Positions 15,229-23,568 of a stretch of DNA of 64,000 nucleotides are shown in pieces. Location: the NCBI RefSeq assembly GCF_014648495.1, contig NZ_BMRF01000003.1:62001-126000 (forward strand), read 5' to 3'. Each line of letters starts with the position of its first letter. The first letter of the stretch is position 1. Below the pieces are notes generated by a model. The model saw nothing but the letters and a program-made list of their open reading frames with translations. It did not search any database and had not been told where the DNA came from. This DNA comes from Actinomadura cremea (GTDB lineage: Bacteria; Actinomycetota; Actinomycetes; Streptosporangiales; Streptosporangiaceae). The position numbers and the translations under genes are program-made.

Positions 15229-16087
15229 GGTCGCGGTGCTGGGGGTGCTGGCGGTGGCGGCGGCCTCGCTGGACGCGCTGCTCGGCGGGCGGTCGTGGGA
15301 CGCGCCGCTGCGGGAGGCCGCGCGGCTGCTCACCACCGCGCGGCGGGCGACCGTGCGGTCGGACGTGCCGCTGATGCGGACGGGCGTGGTGGTGCTGCCG
15401 GTCGCGGCGGCCGCCGCGGCGGCGGTCGTCCCGCTGGGCGGGGGCGTGGCGGCCGGCGTGCCGGTGAGCGTCGTGTGGTTCAACGCGCTGGAGGTCGTCG
15501 CGTGGGCGGCGGTGTGGCTCGTGGGGTGGGGGACGAACTCGGCGTTCGCGCTGGTGGGCGGCTACCGGTTCCTCGCGCAGGGGCTCGCGTACGAGCTACC
15601 GCACATGTTCGCGCTGATCACGGCGGCGCTCGCCGCCCATTCGCTGGACTTCCGCGAGGTCGCGGCGGCGCAGGACGGGCTGTGGTTCGGCGTCTGGATG
15701 CCGGTGGCGTTCGCCGTGTACCTGGTGTCGGCCCTGGCGATGGCGTTCTGGGGGCCGTTCGGGCATCCGGTGGGCGACGACGTGGCCGGGGGAGCGGCGC
15801 TGGAGCTGTCGGGCGCGGACCGGCTGGTGTTCTTCGCGGGACGGTACGGGCTGCTGGCGGTCGCGGCGGCGGCGTCGGTGCCGCTGTTCCTCGGGGGCGG
15901 GGCCGGACCCGTCCTGCCGGGGTGGGCGTGGTCGGTGGTGAAGGCGGCGGTCGTGCTGGCGCTGCTGGTGTGGGCGCGGCGGCGGCTGCCGGTGCTGCGG
16001 ATGGAGCGGTTCATGACGGCGGCGTGGACGGTGCTGATCCCGGCCGCGCTGCTGCAGATGCTCGTCGTGGGGATCGTGGTGGTCTGA
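15221..16087 (+). CDS. nuoH: NADH-quinone oxidoreductase subunit H
   Basis: The 288-residue membrane protein has about eight hydrophobic helices and the NuoH landmark GGYRFLAQGLAYELPHMFALI, plus the C-terminal RLPVLRMERFMTAAW. It is shorter than most NuoH proteins (about 320-340). The quinone-site loop, normally rich in acidic residues (E-x-E-L-x-x-G-x-x-x-E-Y), is worn down here to AALELSGADRLVFFAGRYG. This fits a module that no longer reduces quinone. It overlaps the preceding gene by 8 bases and abuts nuoJ directly. Confidence 0.85.
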   Translation: MAEVAVLGVLAVAAASLDALLGGRSWDAPLREAARLLTTARRATVRSDVPLMRTGVVVLPVAAAAAAAVVPLGGGVAAGVPVSVVWFNALEVVAWAAVWLVGWGTNSAFALVGGYRFLAQGLAYELPHMFALITAALAAHSLDFREVAAAQDGLWFGVWMPVAFAVYLVSALAMAFWGPFGHPVGDDVAGGAALELSGADRLVFFAGRYGLLAVAAAASVPLFLGGGAGPVLPGWAWSVVKAAVVLALLVWARRRLPVLRMERFMTAAWTVLIPAALLQMLVVGIVVV

Positions 16088-16582
16088 ATGGTCTGGGTGC
16101 TGGGCGCCGTGGCGGTGGCCTTCGGGGTCGCGGTGTTCGCCGTCGACTCGATGGCGCGGGCGACGTTCGCGCTGCTGGCGTCGTTCCTGTGCACGGGCGG
16201 CCTGCTGATGCTCGCGGGCCTGCACTACCTGGGCGTCCTGGTGGTGCTGATGATGATCATGGAGATGCTGGTGATGGCGGTCTTCATGGTCATGTACATG
16301 ATGAACCCGGCCGGGCTGATGCCGATGTCGATGCTGCACAACCGGCGGGGCGCCCTGGCCATCGCGGGGACGGCGTTCGCGGCGATGGTCGCGGGCATCG
16401 CCCTGATCCCGTGGCCCGAGCGGCGGGGGCGTCCGCCGGACGATCCCGCGGTCGTGCTCGGCGAGGCGCTCATGGGCTCGAAGATGCTGGTGATGATGGT
16501 GATCGGCGTCGCCATCCTCGCCACCATGATCGCGACCGTGGTGCTGGCGGCGAAGTCCGGGCGGTACGGCGATGACGCTTGA
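16088..16582 (+). CDS. nuoJ: NADH-quinone oxidoreductase subunit J
   Basis: The 164-residue protein has five membrane segments and the NuoJ pattern ARATFALLASFLCTGGLLML, then LHYLGVLVVLMMIMEMLVMAVFM. The part around residues 40-75 is very rich in methionine. It begins one base after the nuoH stop codon and overlaps nuoK by 11 bases, so the subunits are probably made in step. NuoJ belongs to the proton-conducting membrane arm. Confidence 0.85.
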   Translation: MVWVLGAVAVAFGVAVFAVDSMARATFALLASFLCTGGLLMLAGLHYLGVLVVLMMIMEMLVMAVFMVMYMMNPAGLMPMSMLHNRRGALAIAGTAFAAMVAGIALIPWPERRGRPPDDPAVVLGEALMGSKMLVMMVIGVAILATMIATVVLAAKSGRYGDDA

Positions 16583-16874
16583 GGCGTTCCTGGTGGTCGC
16601 GGCGGCGCTGTTCTCGGTGGGGCTGTACGGGGCGCTGTCGCAGCAGTCGGTCGTGATGCTGATGATGGGCCTCGAACTGATGATCAACGGGATCATCGTC
16701 GCGGCGGGCGGGTTCTGGTACGCGGTGCGCCCGGTCGTGGACGGCCAGGTGCTCGTGCTCGTGGCGATCACCGTGATGGCGCTCGAGATGGCGATGGGGT
16801 TCGCCGTCGTCACCGCGCTGTTCCGCGCCCGGGACGTGGACGTGACCGACGACGCGGGGGACCTCAAGGGATGA
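16572..16874 (+). CDS. nuoK: NADH-quinone oxidoreductase subunit K
   Basis: The 100-residue protein has three helices. The two intramembrane glutamates needed for proton transfer in NuoK are both present: MLMMGLELMINGIIVA (helix 2) and VMALEMAMGFAVVTALF (helix 3). Length and layout are standard. It overlaps nuoJ by 11 bases and nuoL by 4 (ATGA). Retention of both glutamates suggests that this unit still carries an ion path. Confidence 0.9.
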   Translation: MTLEAFLVVAAALFSVGLYGALSQQSVVMLMMGLELMINGIIVAAGGFWYAVRPVVDGQVLVLVAITVMALEMAMGFAVVTALFRARDVDVTDDAGDLKG

Positions 16875-18634
16875 TCGCCGCCGTCTGCGGGACGCCGCTG
16901 CTGGCCGGGGCGCTGCTGCTCGTCGCGGGCCGCCGCGCCGACCGGGCGGCCCCGGCGGCGGGCGTCGCGGTCGCGGCGGCCGTCCTCGGGCTCGCGGTGG
17001 CGGCGGGAGCGGCGCGGCCGTCGGCGCGGTTCGCGATGCTGCCGGGGACGCCGGGCGGGCTCGCGGTGGACGGGCTGTCGGCGGCGATGGTCGTGACCGT
17101 CGCGGCGGTCGTCCTGCTCGTCCTGCTGTACGCGGCGGCGGAGCGGTTCGGCGCCCGGTTCTTCGGGCTGATGCTGGTGTTCGCGGGCGCGATGCTCGTC
17201 ACGGTCACGGCGACCGACCTGCTGCTGTTGCTGATGGGCTGGGAGGTCATGGGCGCGATGTCGTACGCGCTCATCGGCTACCGCTGGACGGACGAGTCCG
17301 TGGTGCGGTCGGCCGATGTCGCGTTCGTCACGACGCGGGCCGCGGACACGGGCCTTTACCTGGCGGCCGGGTTCGCTCTGGCGGGGACCGGCTCGCTGGA
17401 GCTGGACGCATTGGCTTCGGCGGATTCGCCGTGGCTCGACCTCATCGCGGTGGGCGTCGTCGTGGCGGCGCTGGGGAAGTCGGCGCAGCTTCCGTTCTCG
17501 TTCTGGCTGTCGCGGGCGATGGCGGGCCCGAGCGCCGTCTCCGCTCTGCTGCACTCCGCGACCATGGTCGCGGCCGGGGGATACCTGCTGTTGCGGCTCG
17601 ACCCGCTCCTTGCGGCGAGCGGGTGGGCTGGGGCGGTCGTGAGCTGGGTGGGGGCGCTCACCGCTCTGGCCATGGGCGTCGTCGCCCTGGCGCAGCGGGA
17701 TCTGAAGCAGCTGCTCGCCGCGTCGACGTGCTCGCAGATCGGGTTCATCGTGCTGGCGGCGGGGGCCGCGTCGGTGACGGGCGGCGCGCTGCACCTGATC
17801 GCGCACGCGGCGGTGAAGAGCCTGCTGTTCCTGTGCGCGGGCGTGTGGCTGGCCCGGCTCGGCACGCGGCGGATGGACGAGCTGCGGGGAGCCGCGAGGA
17901 CGTTCCGGTGGGTCGGCGCGACGTTCGCCCTGGGGGCGCTCGCGCTGGCCGGGGTGCCGCCACTGGCGCTGTGGTTCACGAAGGACGCGGTGCTGGCGGC
18001 GGCCCTCGAACGGTCGGTCGGGCTGTTCGCGGTGGGGACGGCGGCGTCCGTCGTGGCCGCCGGGTACGCGGCGAAGGCGCTGGTCGCGGTGTGGGCGCGG
18101 GGAGGCGGCGGGGAGCGGGAGGGGACGCCCCTCCTGCAGACGGTTCCGCTCGGTGTGCTGGCCGCCGCCGCGTGCGTCGCGGGGTTCGCGGTCCCGTTCG
18201 AGGTGCGTCCGCGGGCGTCCGCGTGGGAGCTCGGGCTGTCGGGTGTGCTCGCCGTCGCGGTGGTCGTGGCCGTCGCGGTCGGCGGGCGGGTCCGGGCGCC
18301 TGCATGGGGCCTGCACTGGCTGTACCTGGAGCGGGTGGCGCACGCGGGCGTCGTCCGTCCGGTCTTCGCCCTGGCCCGGGGGCTCGCGCGGTTCGACGAC
18401 CGCGTGGTGGACGGGACGGTCATGGCGGTGGCGCGCGGGGGCCGCCGGGTCGCGGCGTTCGCGGGACGGGACGTCGAACCGCGCGTGGACGGCGTGACCG
18501 CGGCCGTCGGACGCGGCGCGCGGGCGCTGGGCGCGCTCGCGCGGCGCCCGCAGACCGGGCAGGTCCACCTGTACTACGCGCAGGCGGCCGTGGTGCTCGC
18601 GGTGCTGGTCCTCGTCGCGATCCTGGCGGGGTGA
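16871..18634 (+). CDS. nuoL: NADH-quinone oxidoreductase subunit L (antiporter-like)
   Basis: The 587-residue protein has the Mrp-antiporter fold, with 14 or more helices. The key glutamate of helix 5 is kept (LLMGWEVMGAMSYALIGY), as is the lysine of helix 7 (ALGKSAQLPFSFWLSRAMAG, where the usual histidine after PF is serine). The second lysine region FTKDAVL is also seen. The C-terminal part (about 480-560) carries the amphipathic lateral helix region and is shorter than in Escherichia coli. It starts 4 bases inside nuoK, and nuoM follows after 4 bases. Confidence 0.9.
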   Translation: MIAAVCGTPLLAGALLLVAGRRADRAAPAAGVAVAAAVLGLAVAAGAARPSARFAMLPGTPGGLAVDGLSAAMVVTVAAVVLLVLLYAAAERFGARFFGLMLVFAGAMLVTVTATDLLLLLMGWEVMGAMSYALIGYRWTDESVVRSADVAFVTTRAADTGLYLAAGFALAGTGSLELDALASADSPWLDLIAVGVVVAALGKSAQLPFSFWLSRAMAGPSAVSALLHSATMVAAGGYLLLRLDPLLAASGWAGAVVSWVGALTALAMGVVALAQRDLKQLLAASTCSQIGFIVLAAGAASVTGGALHLIAHAAVKSLLFLCAGVWLARLGTRRMDELRGAARTFRWVGATFALGALALAGVPPLALWFTKDAVLAAALERSVGLFAVGTAASVVAAGYAAKALVAVWARGGGGEREGTPLLQTVPLGVLAAAACVAGFAVPFEVRPRASAWELGLSGVLAVAVVVAVAVGGRVRAPAWGLHWLYLERVAHAGVVRPVFALARGLARFDDRVVDGTVMAVARGGRRVAAFAGRDVEPRVDGVTAAVGRGARALGALARRPQTGQVHLYYAQAAVVLAVLVLVAILAG

Positions 18635-18638
18635 CCGG

Positions 18639-20144
18639 ATGCTCTCCCTGGTGATCTTCCTGCCGCTGGCCGCCGCGCTGCTGCTGCCCGCCGTGCCGCG
18701 CAGGGCGGTGCCGTGGGCGTGGGTCGCGGTCAGCGTCGCCGACCTGGCGCTGGTCGCCGGGATGTGGGCCGCGCACGGGACGCGCGACGGCCTCGCCTAC
18801 GAGACGGACGTCCGGTGGATCCCGTCCGTCCGCGCCGGTTACCACGTCGGCGCGGACGGCCTGTCGCTGCCGCTCCTGACGCTCACCGCGTTGCTGTTCG
18901 CGGCGTGCGCGGTGTACTCGGCGCGGCAGCGCTACCGGGCGCGTGCGTTCGCGATGCTGTTCCTCTTCCTGGAGACCGTGTGCCTGGGCGTGTTCGCCGC
19001 CCTGGACCTGCTGCTGTTCTTCGTCTTCTTCGACCTGTCGATCGTGGGGATGTACTTCGTCATCCTCGTCTGGGGGCATTCGAGTCGAGGCGGCACAGGC
19101 GGCGCGCGGTCGGCGTTGAAGTTCTTCCTCTACACGTTCCTCGGGTCGCTCGTCCTGCTCCTGGGGTTCATCGGCCTGTACCTGGGCGCCGACCCGCACA
19201 CGTTCGACATGGTCGAGCTGACCCGCGACCCGCCGCTGGAGGACGCGCCGGCGCTCGCCGGGCTCACGCTCCTCGCCCTGGGCGTCGGCCTCGGCATCAA
19301 GACGCCGGTCGTCCCCTTCCACACCTGGCTGCCGCCCGCGCACACCGACGCGCCCGCGCCCGGCTCGGCGATCCTGGCCGGGGTCATGCTCAAGATGGGC
19401 GGGTACGGCCTCGTCCGGATCGCGATGCCGATGCTGCCCGACGCGTGGCGCCGGTACGCCCTGGCCGTCCTGATCGTCGGGCTCGTGTCGGTGCTGTACG
19501 GGGCGCTCGTCGCGCTCGCGCAGGACGACGTGAAGCGGCTCGTCGCGTACACGTCCGTCAACCACATGGGGTACGTCGTGCTCGCGCTCGGCGCCGCCGG
19601 GTACGCGGGCGGGACGGACGCGGACGCGCGGCGGCTAGCGGTGACCGGGGCGGTCACGCAGATGGTGAGCCACGGGCTGATCACGGGCGCGCTGTTCCTG
19701 CTGTGCGGCGTCCTGTACGACCGGGCCGGGAGCTACGATCTGCGGCGGTTCGGCGGCGTCGCGCGGGCCGCGCCCGTGTTCGCCGGGACGCTCGCCGCGG
19801 CCGCGTTCGCGTCCCTCGGGCTGCCCGGGTTCTCCGGGTTCATCGCCGAGTTCCAGGTCTTCGCCGGGACGATCGGGACGGGCGCCGCCGCGCCGGCCGT
19901 CGCGGGCGCGCTCGCCGTCCTCGGCATCGTCGTCACGGCCGGGCTGTTCCTGCGCGTGCTGCACCGGCTGCTGCTCGGCGGGCCCGGCGAGCTGACCGGA
20001 CGGGTCGGCGACGTGCGGCGGAGGGAGGCGGCGGCGATCGTCCCGCTGGTGGCGGTGTCGCTGCTCGTGGGCGTCCTGCCGGGCCCGCTGCTGGACACGA
20101 TCGAGCCGCTGTCGGCCGCCGTGACCGGATGGGTCGCGCGGTGA
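18639..20144 (+). CDS. nuoM: NADH-quinone oxidoreductase subunit M (antiporter-like)
   Basis: The 501-residue protein has 13-14 helices and clear NuoM blocks: GIKTPVVPFHTWLPPAHTDA with the conserved lysine, and YTSVNHMGYVVLALGA. The glutamate normally found in helix 5 (FFxE in Escherichia coli) is an aspartate here (VFFDLSIVGMYFVILVWG). That keeps the charge and may alter proton coupling. It starts 4 bases after nuoL, and its stop overlaps the nuoN start (GTGA). Confidence 0.9.
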   Translation: MLSLVIFLPLAAALLLPAVPRRAVPWAWVAVSVADLALVAGMWAAHGTRDGLAYETDVRWIPSVRAGYHVGADGLSLPLLTLTALLFAACAVYSARQRYRARAFAMLFLFLETVCLGVFAALDLLLFFVFFDLSIVGMYFVILVWGHSSRGGTGGARSALKFFLYTFLGSLVLLLGFIGLYLGADPHTFDMVELTRDPPLEDAPALAGLTLLALGVGLGIKTPVVPFHTWLPPAHTDAPAPGSAILAGVMLKMGGYGLVRIAMPMLPDAWRRYALAVLIVGLVSVLYGALVALAQDDVKRLVAYTSVNHMGYVVLALGAAGYAGGTDADARRLAVTGAVTQMVSHGLITGALFLLCGVLYDRAGSYDLRRFGGVARAAPVFAGTLAAAAFASLGLPGFSGFIAEFQVFAGTIGTGAAAPAVAGALAVLGIVVTAGLFLRVLHRLLLGGPGELTGRVGDVRRREAAAIVPLVAVSLLVGVLPGPLLDTIEPLSAAVTGWVAR

Positions 20145-21523
20145 CGATCAACGAGAACCCGGCCGATCTCGCGCCGGAACTGTGCCTGCTCATCGCGGCC
20201 GTCCTGGGCCTGGTCAACGGGATGTTCCTGCCCCGGACGAGCCAGTGGCGGGTCGCCGCGATCGGTGCGGCGGGCGCGGTCGCCGGGCTGATCGCGGCGG
20301 GCGTCGCCGCGACCCGTCCCGACCTGATGTCGTTCGGCTCGTTCGCGGTCGACCCGGTCACGCACGTGACGCGGATCGTCGTGCTGGCGTCCGTCCCGAT
20401 GGTCCTGGCGCTCGCCGCCGTGCCGGTGCGGGGGCATCGGCGCGAGAGCGAGCACTACGTGCTGATCATGCTGTCCGCGCTCGGGGCGATCATGCTCGGC
20501 GGCGCGACGGACCTGCTCGTCGTCGTCGCCGCCTACCTGCTGGCGAGCATCCCGGCGTACGCGCTCGCCGGGTTCGGCGGGGACGCGCCCGGCACCGAGG
20601 CCGCGCTGAAGTACTACCTGCTGGGCGCGTTCCTTGGCGTGCTCATGCTCGCGGGCGTCACGCTGCTGTCCGGCGTCGCCGGAGGGGCCGCGTACCCCCA
20701 GCTCAGGGCGGGTCTGCCGGGGGCGCCGGACGCGGCCGTCGCGGTCGGCGTCGTCGGCCTGCTCGCCGGGCTGCTGTTCAAGGCGGGCGCCGTCCCGGGG
20801 CACTACTGGGTACCGGACGTGGCGCAGGGCGCGCCCCCGGCCGTCGCCGCGTTCGTCACGACCGTCCCCAAGATCGGCGCGTTCGCCGCGCTGTACCGGT
20901 TCGGCGCGGAGGCGCTGCCGGACGGCGCGGGCGGGTGGCCGGTGCTCGTCGCGGTGATCGCCGCCGCCGCGATGACGCTCGGGAACCTCGCCGCGTTCGG
21001 GCAGGACAACGTGCGGCGGCTGCTCGCGTACTCGACCGTGAGCCAGGCCGGATACCTGCTCGTGCCGGTCGCGACGGCGGGCCGCACGGACCTCGCCGAA
21101 CCCGCCGTCCTGTTCTACCTCGGCGCCTACGCGGTGACGAACCTCGGCGCGTTCGCGGTCGTCCTCGCCGTCGGACGCGACGACCTGCGCGGCTACACCG
21201 GGCTGCTGCGCGGCGCGCCGGTCACCGGGCTCGCGCTGGCGGTGTGCCTGCTCGGGTTCGTCGGGACGCCGCCGACCGCCGTGTTCGCCGCGAAGGTCCT
21301 GATGTTCGGCGCGGCGATCGACGGCGGGTTCGGGTGGCTCGCGGCCGTCGCGGCCGCGAACACCGTCGCGTCCGTCTTCTACTACCTGCGCTGGATCGTC
21401 CCCGCGTGCCGCGCTCCGGAGGGCCCGTTCCGTCCGGCGCGCGGGGCGTCGATCGTCGCCGCCGGCGCCGCCGCCTTCTCGGTGCTCCTCGGCGTCGGCG
21501 CCGGCGTCGCCCTCGCGGTCTGA
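20141..21523 (+). CDS. nuoN: NADH-quinone oxidoreductase subunit N (antiporter-like)
   Basis: The 460-residue protein has 13-14 helices. The lysine block is intact (LLFKAGAVPGHYWVPDVAQGAP), as are the VPKIGAF region and AYSTVSQAGYLL. The helix-5 glutamate of NuoN (family E-L-x-S-x-P-x-Y-A-L) is replaced, giving YLLASIPAYALAGF, so this subunit may not pump by the usual path. GTG 20141 overlaps the nuoM stop (GTGA); ATG 20129, which would add MGRA, is an alternative. It is the last gene of the operon and is followed by a tandem repeat and a convergent gene. Confidence 0.88.
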   Translation: MTINENPADLAPELCLLIAAVLGLVNGMFLPRTSQWRVAAIGAAGAVAGLIAAGVAATRPDLMSFGSFAVDPVTHVTRIVVLASVPMVLALAAVPVRGHRRESEHYVLIMLSALGAIMLGGATDLLVVVAAYLLASIPAYALAGFGGDAPGTEAALKYYLLGAFLGVLMLAGVTLLSGVAGGAAYPQLRAGLPGAPDAAVAVGVVGLLAGLLFKAGAVPGHYWVPDVAQGAPPAVAAFVTTVPKIGAFAALYRFGAEALPDGAGGWPVLVAVIAAAAMTLGNLAAFGQDNVRRLLAYSTVSQAGYLLVPVATAGRTDLAEPAVLFYLGAYAVTNLGAFAVVLAVGRDDLRGYTGLLRGAPVTGLALAVCLLGFVGTPPTAVFAAKVLMFGAAIDGGFGWLAAVAAANTVASVFYYLRWIVPACRAPEGPFRPARGASIVAAGAAAFSVLLGVGAGVALAV

Positions 21524-21544
21524 GCCGCCCGGCCGGGCCCGTCC

Positions 21545-21609
21545 GGTCAGGCCCGTTCGGTCAGGCCCGTTCGGTCAGGCCCGTTCGGTCAGGCCCGTTC
21601 GGTCAGGCC
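21545..21609. repeat. 14-base tandem repeat between convergent genes
   Basis: The unit GGTCAGGCCCGTTC occurs four times exactly (21545-21600), followed by a 9-base partial copy. A degenerate copy, GGCCGGGCCCGTCC, precedes it at 21531-21544. It fills the space between nuoN and the convergent monooxygenase gene and supplies the stop codon of the latter (TCA at 21603-21605). No CRISPR-like spacers exist. It may act as, or have replaced, a bidirectional terminator, since GGCC motifs could pair between units. Confidence 0.9.
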
Positions 21610-21893
21610 AGGCGTTCCAGGACGGTGATCTCCCGGGAGGCGAGACGGGCCAGGCAGTCGCCGGCGACCAGCTCCCGGAAGTGGGGGCTGGCGCGGTGCG
21701 CCTCGAACGCGGCGGCGTCCACGTACTCCTCGATGATGACGAAGCGGCGCGGGTCCGCGGAGTCGACGTGCGCCTGGTACGCGAGGTTGCCCGGTTCCTC
21801 CCGGGAGGGCGGGGTCATCCGGCGGACGATGTCGGCGACGGCGGCCTCCTCGCCGTCCCGAGCGGTCCACACGGCTTGCACTATGTAGCTCAT
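21603..21893 (-). CDS. Antibiotic-biosynthesis-monooxygenase-fold protein
   Basis: The 96-residue protein has the ferredoxin-like ABM fold seen in small quinol monooxygenases such as YgiN: MSYIVQAVWTARDGEEAAVA, then ARRFVIIEEYVDAAAFEAHR-type strands (PRRFVIIEEYVD) and HFRELVAGDCLARLA. ATG 21893 (MSYIVQ) is preferred over a longer frame that has no ribosome site and a proline-rich start. The gene is divergent from the MFS/glycerol operon and convergent with nuoN. Its substrate is unknown, and a role in quinone handling is only suggested by the fold. Confidence 0.8.
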   Translation of the reverse strand: MSYIVQAVWTARDGEEAAVADIVRRMTPPSREEPGNLAYQAHVDSADPRRFVIIEEYVDAAAFEAHRASPHFRELVAGDCLARLASREITVLERLA

Positions 21894-21936
21894 GACCAGG
21901 CACTTTAAGGGGACGGCCGGAGGAACCGGGCATCGA

Positions 21937-21956
21937 GGTGTGTCGGTTGACACACC
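21937..21956. promoter_or_regulatory. Perfect inverted repeat over the -35 box
   Basis: GGTGTGTC-GGTT-GACACACC is a perfect palindrome with 8-base arms. It overlaps the TTGACA box of the promoter of the MFS/kinase/glpD operon and is about 44 bases from the divergent monooxygenase start. It is very probably an operator, but the matching regulator is not encoded next to it. Confidence 0.7.
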
Positions 21957-21976
21957 GGATGTTCACCTCGTAACCT
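21947..21976 (+). promoter_or_regulatory. Sigma-70-type promoter of the glycerol operon
   Basis: TTGACA (21947-21952) and TAACCT (21971-21976) are 18 bases apart. Transcription would begin near 21983, just before the leader hairpin at 21991, giving a leader of about 105 bases before the MFS start. The -35 box lies inside the perfect inverted repeat. Confidence 0.65.
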
Positions 21977-21990
21977 CCGAGCGTTCGGCA

Positions 21991-22044
21991 GGCACAGACG
22001 AAGACATCCCTGTCAGTGGTCTTCGTGCTGTGCCTTTTCGCTTT
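21991..22044 (+). terminator. Leader terminator, likely GlpP antitermination target
   Basis: GGCACAGACGAAGAC pairs with GTCTTCGT-G-CTGTGCC, a 15-base-pair stem with one bulged G (22027) and a 13-base loop, followed directly by TTTTCGCTTT. This is a good intrinsic terminator, yet it lies in the 5' leader of an operon whose fifth gene encodes a GlpP-type antiterminator. In Bacillus subtilis, GlpP with glycerol 3-phosphate prevents stopping at such a leader terminator before glpD. The same control is inferred here. Confidence 0.72.
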
Positions 22045-22088
22045 CCCGACCGCTGGCGGGGGTCACCCACCCCTGAAAGGCAGCGGGC

Positions 22089-23519
22089 ATGAGCGACGCC
22101 CCACCGAGCACGGCCGTCATCCGCAACGCGGGTGACGTCGCCGGGCTCATCGACTCCCTCAAGGCCCTGCGCGGCCGGACCAACTGGATCTGGATCCTCG
22201 CCCTGGCCGGGCTGTTCCTGGACGCCTACTCCAATGCCGCGCTCGGGGCCGGGCTGTCGACGATGGTCGACCAGCTCGAACTGTCCCCGACCCAGGTCAG
22301 CGTGCTGACCGCGATGGCCCCGGCGATCGCGATCGTGTCCAACCCGTTCGGCGGCTGGCTGGCCGCCCGGATCGGCCGGCTCAAGCCACTGCTGATGACC
22401 AAGGTCATCTTCGGAGTCGGCGCCCTGCTGACGGCCGTCGGCTCGGACTTCCTGACGGTCTTCGCCGGTCGCGCCCTCGTCGGGATCGCCTACGGCATCG
22501 ACTTCGCCGTCGCCATGGCCCTGCTCGCCGAGTACACCCCGGCCAAGCTCCGGGGCAGGCTCAACTTCTGGCAGGGCGTCTGGTACACCGCGACCACCAC
22601 GAACCTCGCTCTCACCCTGCTGTTCTTCTCGTTCGACGTCGGCGCCGACATCTGGCGCTGGTCGGTGGCCTCCTCGGCGGTGTTCGCGCTGCTGCTGCTG
22701 ATGTTCCAGCTGATCTTCCTGGTGGAGAGCCCGACCTGGCTCGCGTCCAAGGGACGGCTGACCGAGGCGGCGGCGAGCCTGCACAAGATGTACGGGTTCG
22801 ACGTGCGAGCGGGCGAGCCGGACGCCGCCGAGGCCGCGGAGGCCCGGCACCAGGTCGGCTTCAAGGACATGGGCGTGCTGTTCCGCGGCTCCTACCTGCC
22901 GCGCACGATCCTGTCCACGATGATCTCCCTGACCCAGGGCATGCAGTACTTCGCCGTCGGCTGGTACCTGCCGGTGATCAGCCTGGAGCTCTTCGGCGAC
23001 CAGTTCGAGAAGGCCACCCTCGGCTCGATGGGCTTCAACGCGGTCGGCATCGTCGGCGGCTGCCTGGCGGCCTACGTCGGGCGCCGGATGGGGCTGCGCG
23101 TCAGCTCGATGGCCGGGTACGCGGTCGTGTTCGTCACCCTGCTGGTCATGGGCGCGACGTTCAAGCAACTGCCGATCGCGCTCGCCGCGCTGCTGCCCGC
23201 GCTGTTCATCTTCTTCCACTCGGCGGGCCCCGGCCCGAACGGCAAGTCGATCGCCGCACTGTCCTACCGCAGCGACATCCGCACCCTCGGGACGGGCGTC
23301 ACCGGCATGCTCGGCAGCTTCGGCTCCGTCGCCGGCCTGTACCTGTTCCCGCAGATGGAGGCGGGTCTCGGCATCGGCACCAGCCTGATGCTGCTGTCGA
23401 TCGTCCCGGCGGTCGGCTTCGTCACCTGCCTGGCGATCAAGTGGGAGCCGACGCGGACCACGATCAACCTGGAGGAGGAGGCGGTCGGTCTCGGCCGCCG
23501 CCGGACGGTCTCCGTCTGA
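22089..23519 (+). CDS. MFS transporter, sugar/polyol-porter type
   Basis: The 476-residue protein has 12 membrane helices. The MFS loop motif between helices 2 and 3 is visible as GGWLAARIGRLKPLL, and the sugar-porter marker PxxxRGR after helix 6 occurs as YTPAKLRGRLN, with VESPTWLASKGR before the central loop. It begins the operon that continues with an FGGY kinase, GlpD, a flavoenzyme and GlpP, and thus probably imports glycerol or a related polyol or phosphodiester in place of a GlpF channel. The start is ATG 22089, with AAAGG upstream in a leader that carries a terminator hairpin. Confidence 0.85.
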   Translation: MSDAPPSTAVIRNAGDVAGLIDSLKALRGRTNWIWILALAGLFLDAYSNAALGAGLSTMVDQLELSPTQVSVLTAMAPAIAIVSNPFGGWLAARIGRLKPLLMTKVIFGVGALLTAVGSDFLTVFAGRALVGIAYGIDFAVAMALLAEYTPAKLRGRLNFWQGVWYTATTTNLALTLLFFSFDVGADIWRWSVASSAVFALLLLMFQLIFLVESPTWLASKGRLTEAAASLHKMYGFDVRAGEPDAAEAAEARHQVGFKDMGVLFRGSYLPRTILSTMISLTQGMQYFAVGWYLPVISLELFGDQFEKATLGSMGFNAVGIVGGCLAAYVGRRMGLRVSSMAGYAVVFVTLLVMGATFKQLPIALAALLPALFIFFHSAGPGPNGKSIAALSYRSDIRTLGTGVTGMLGSFGSVAGLYLFPQMEAGLGIGTSLMLLSIVPAVGFVTCLAIKWEPTRTTINLEEEAVGLGRRRTVSV

Positions 23520-23568
23520 ACCGCGTGTCCGCCCGAACGCACCGCCCGTGATGAAAGGACCTTCGCTG

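Noticed and set aside
21545-21609. CRISPR array
   Set aside because: The 14-base copies touch each other with no spacers and no cas genes are near.
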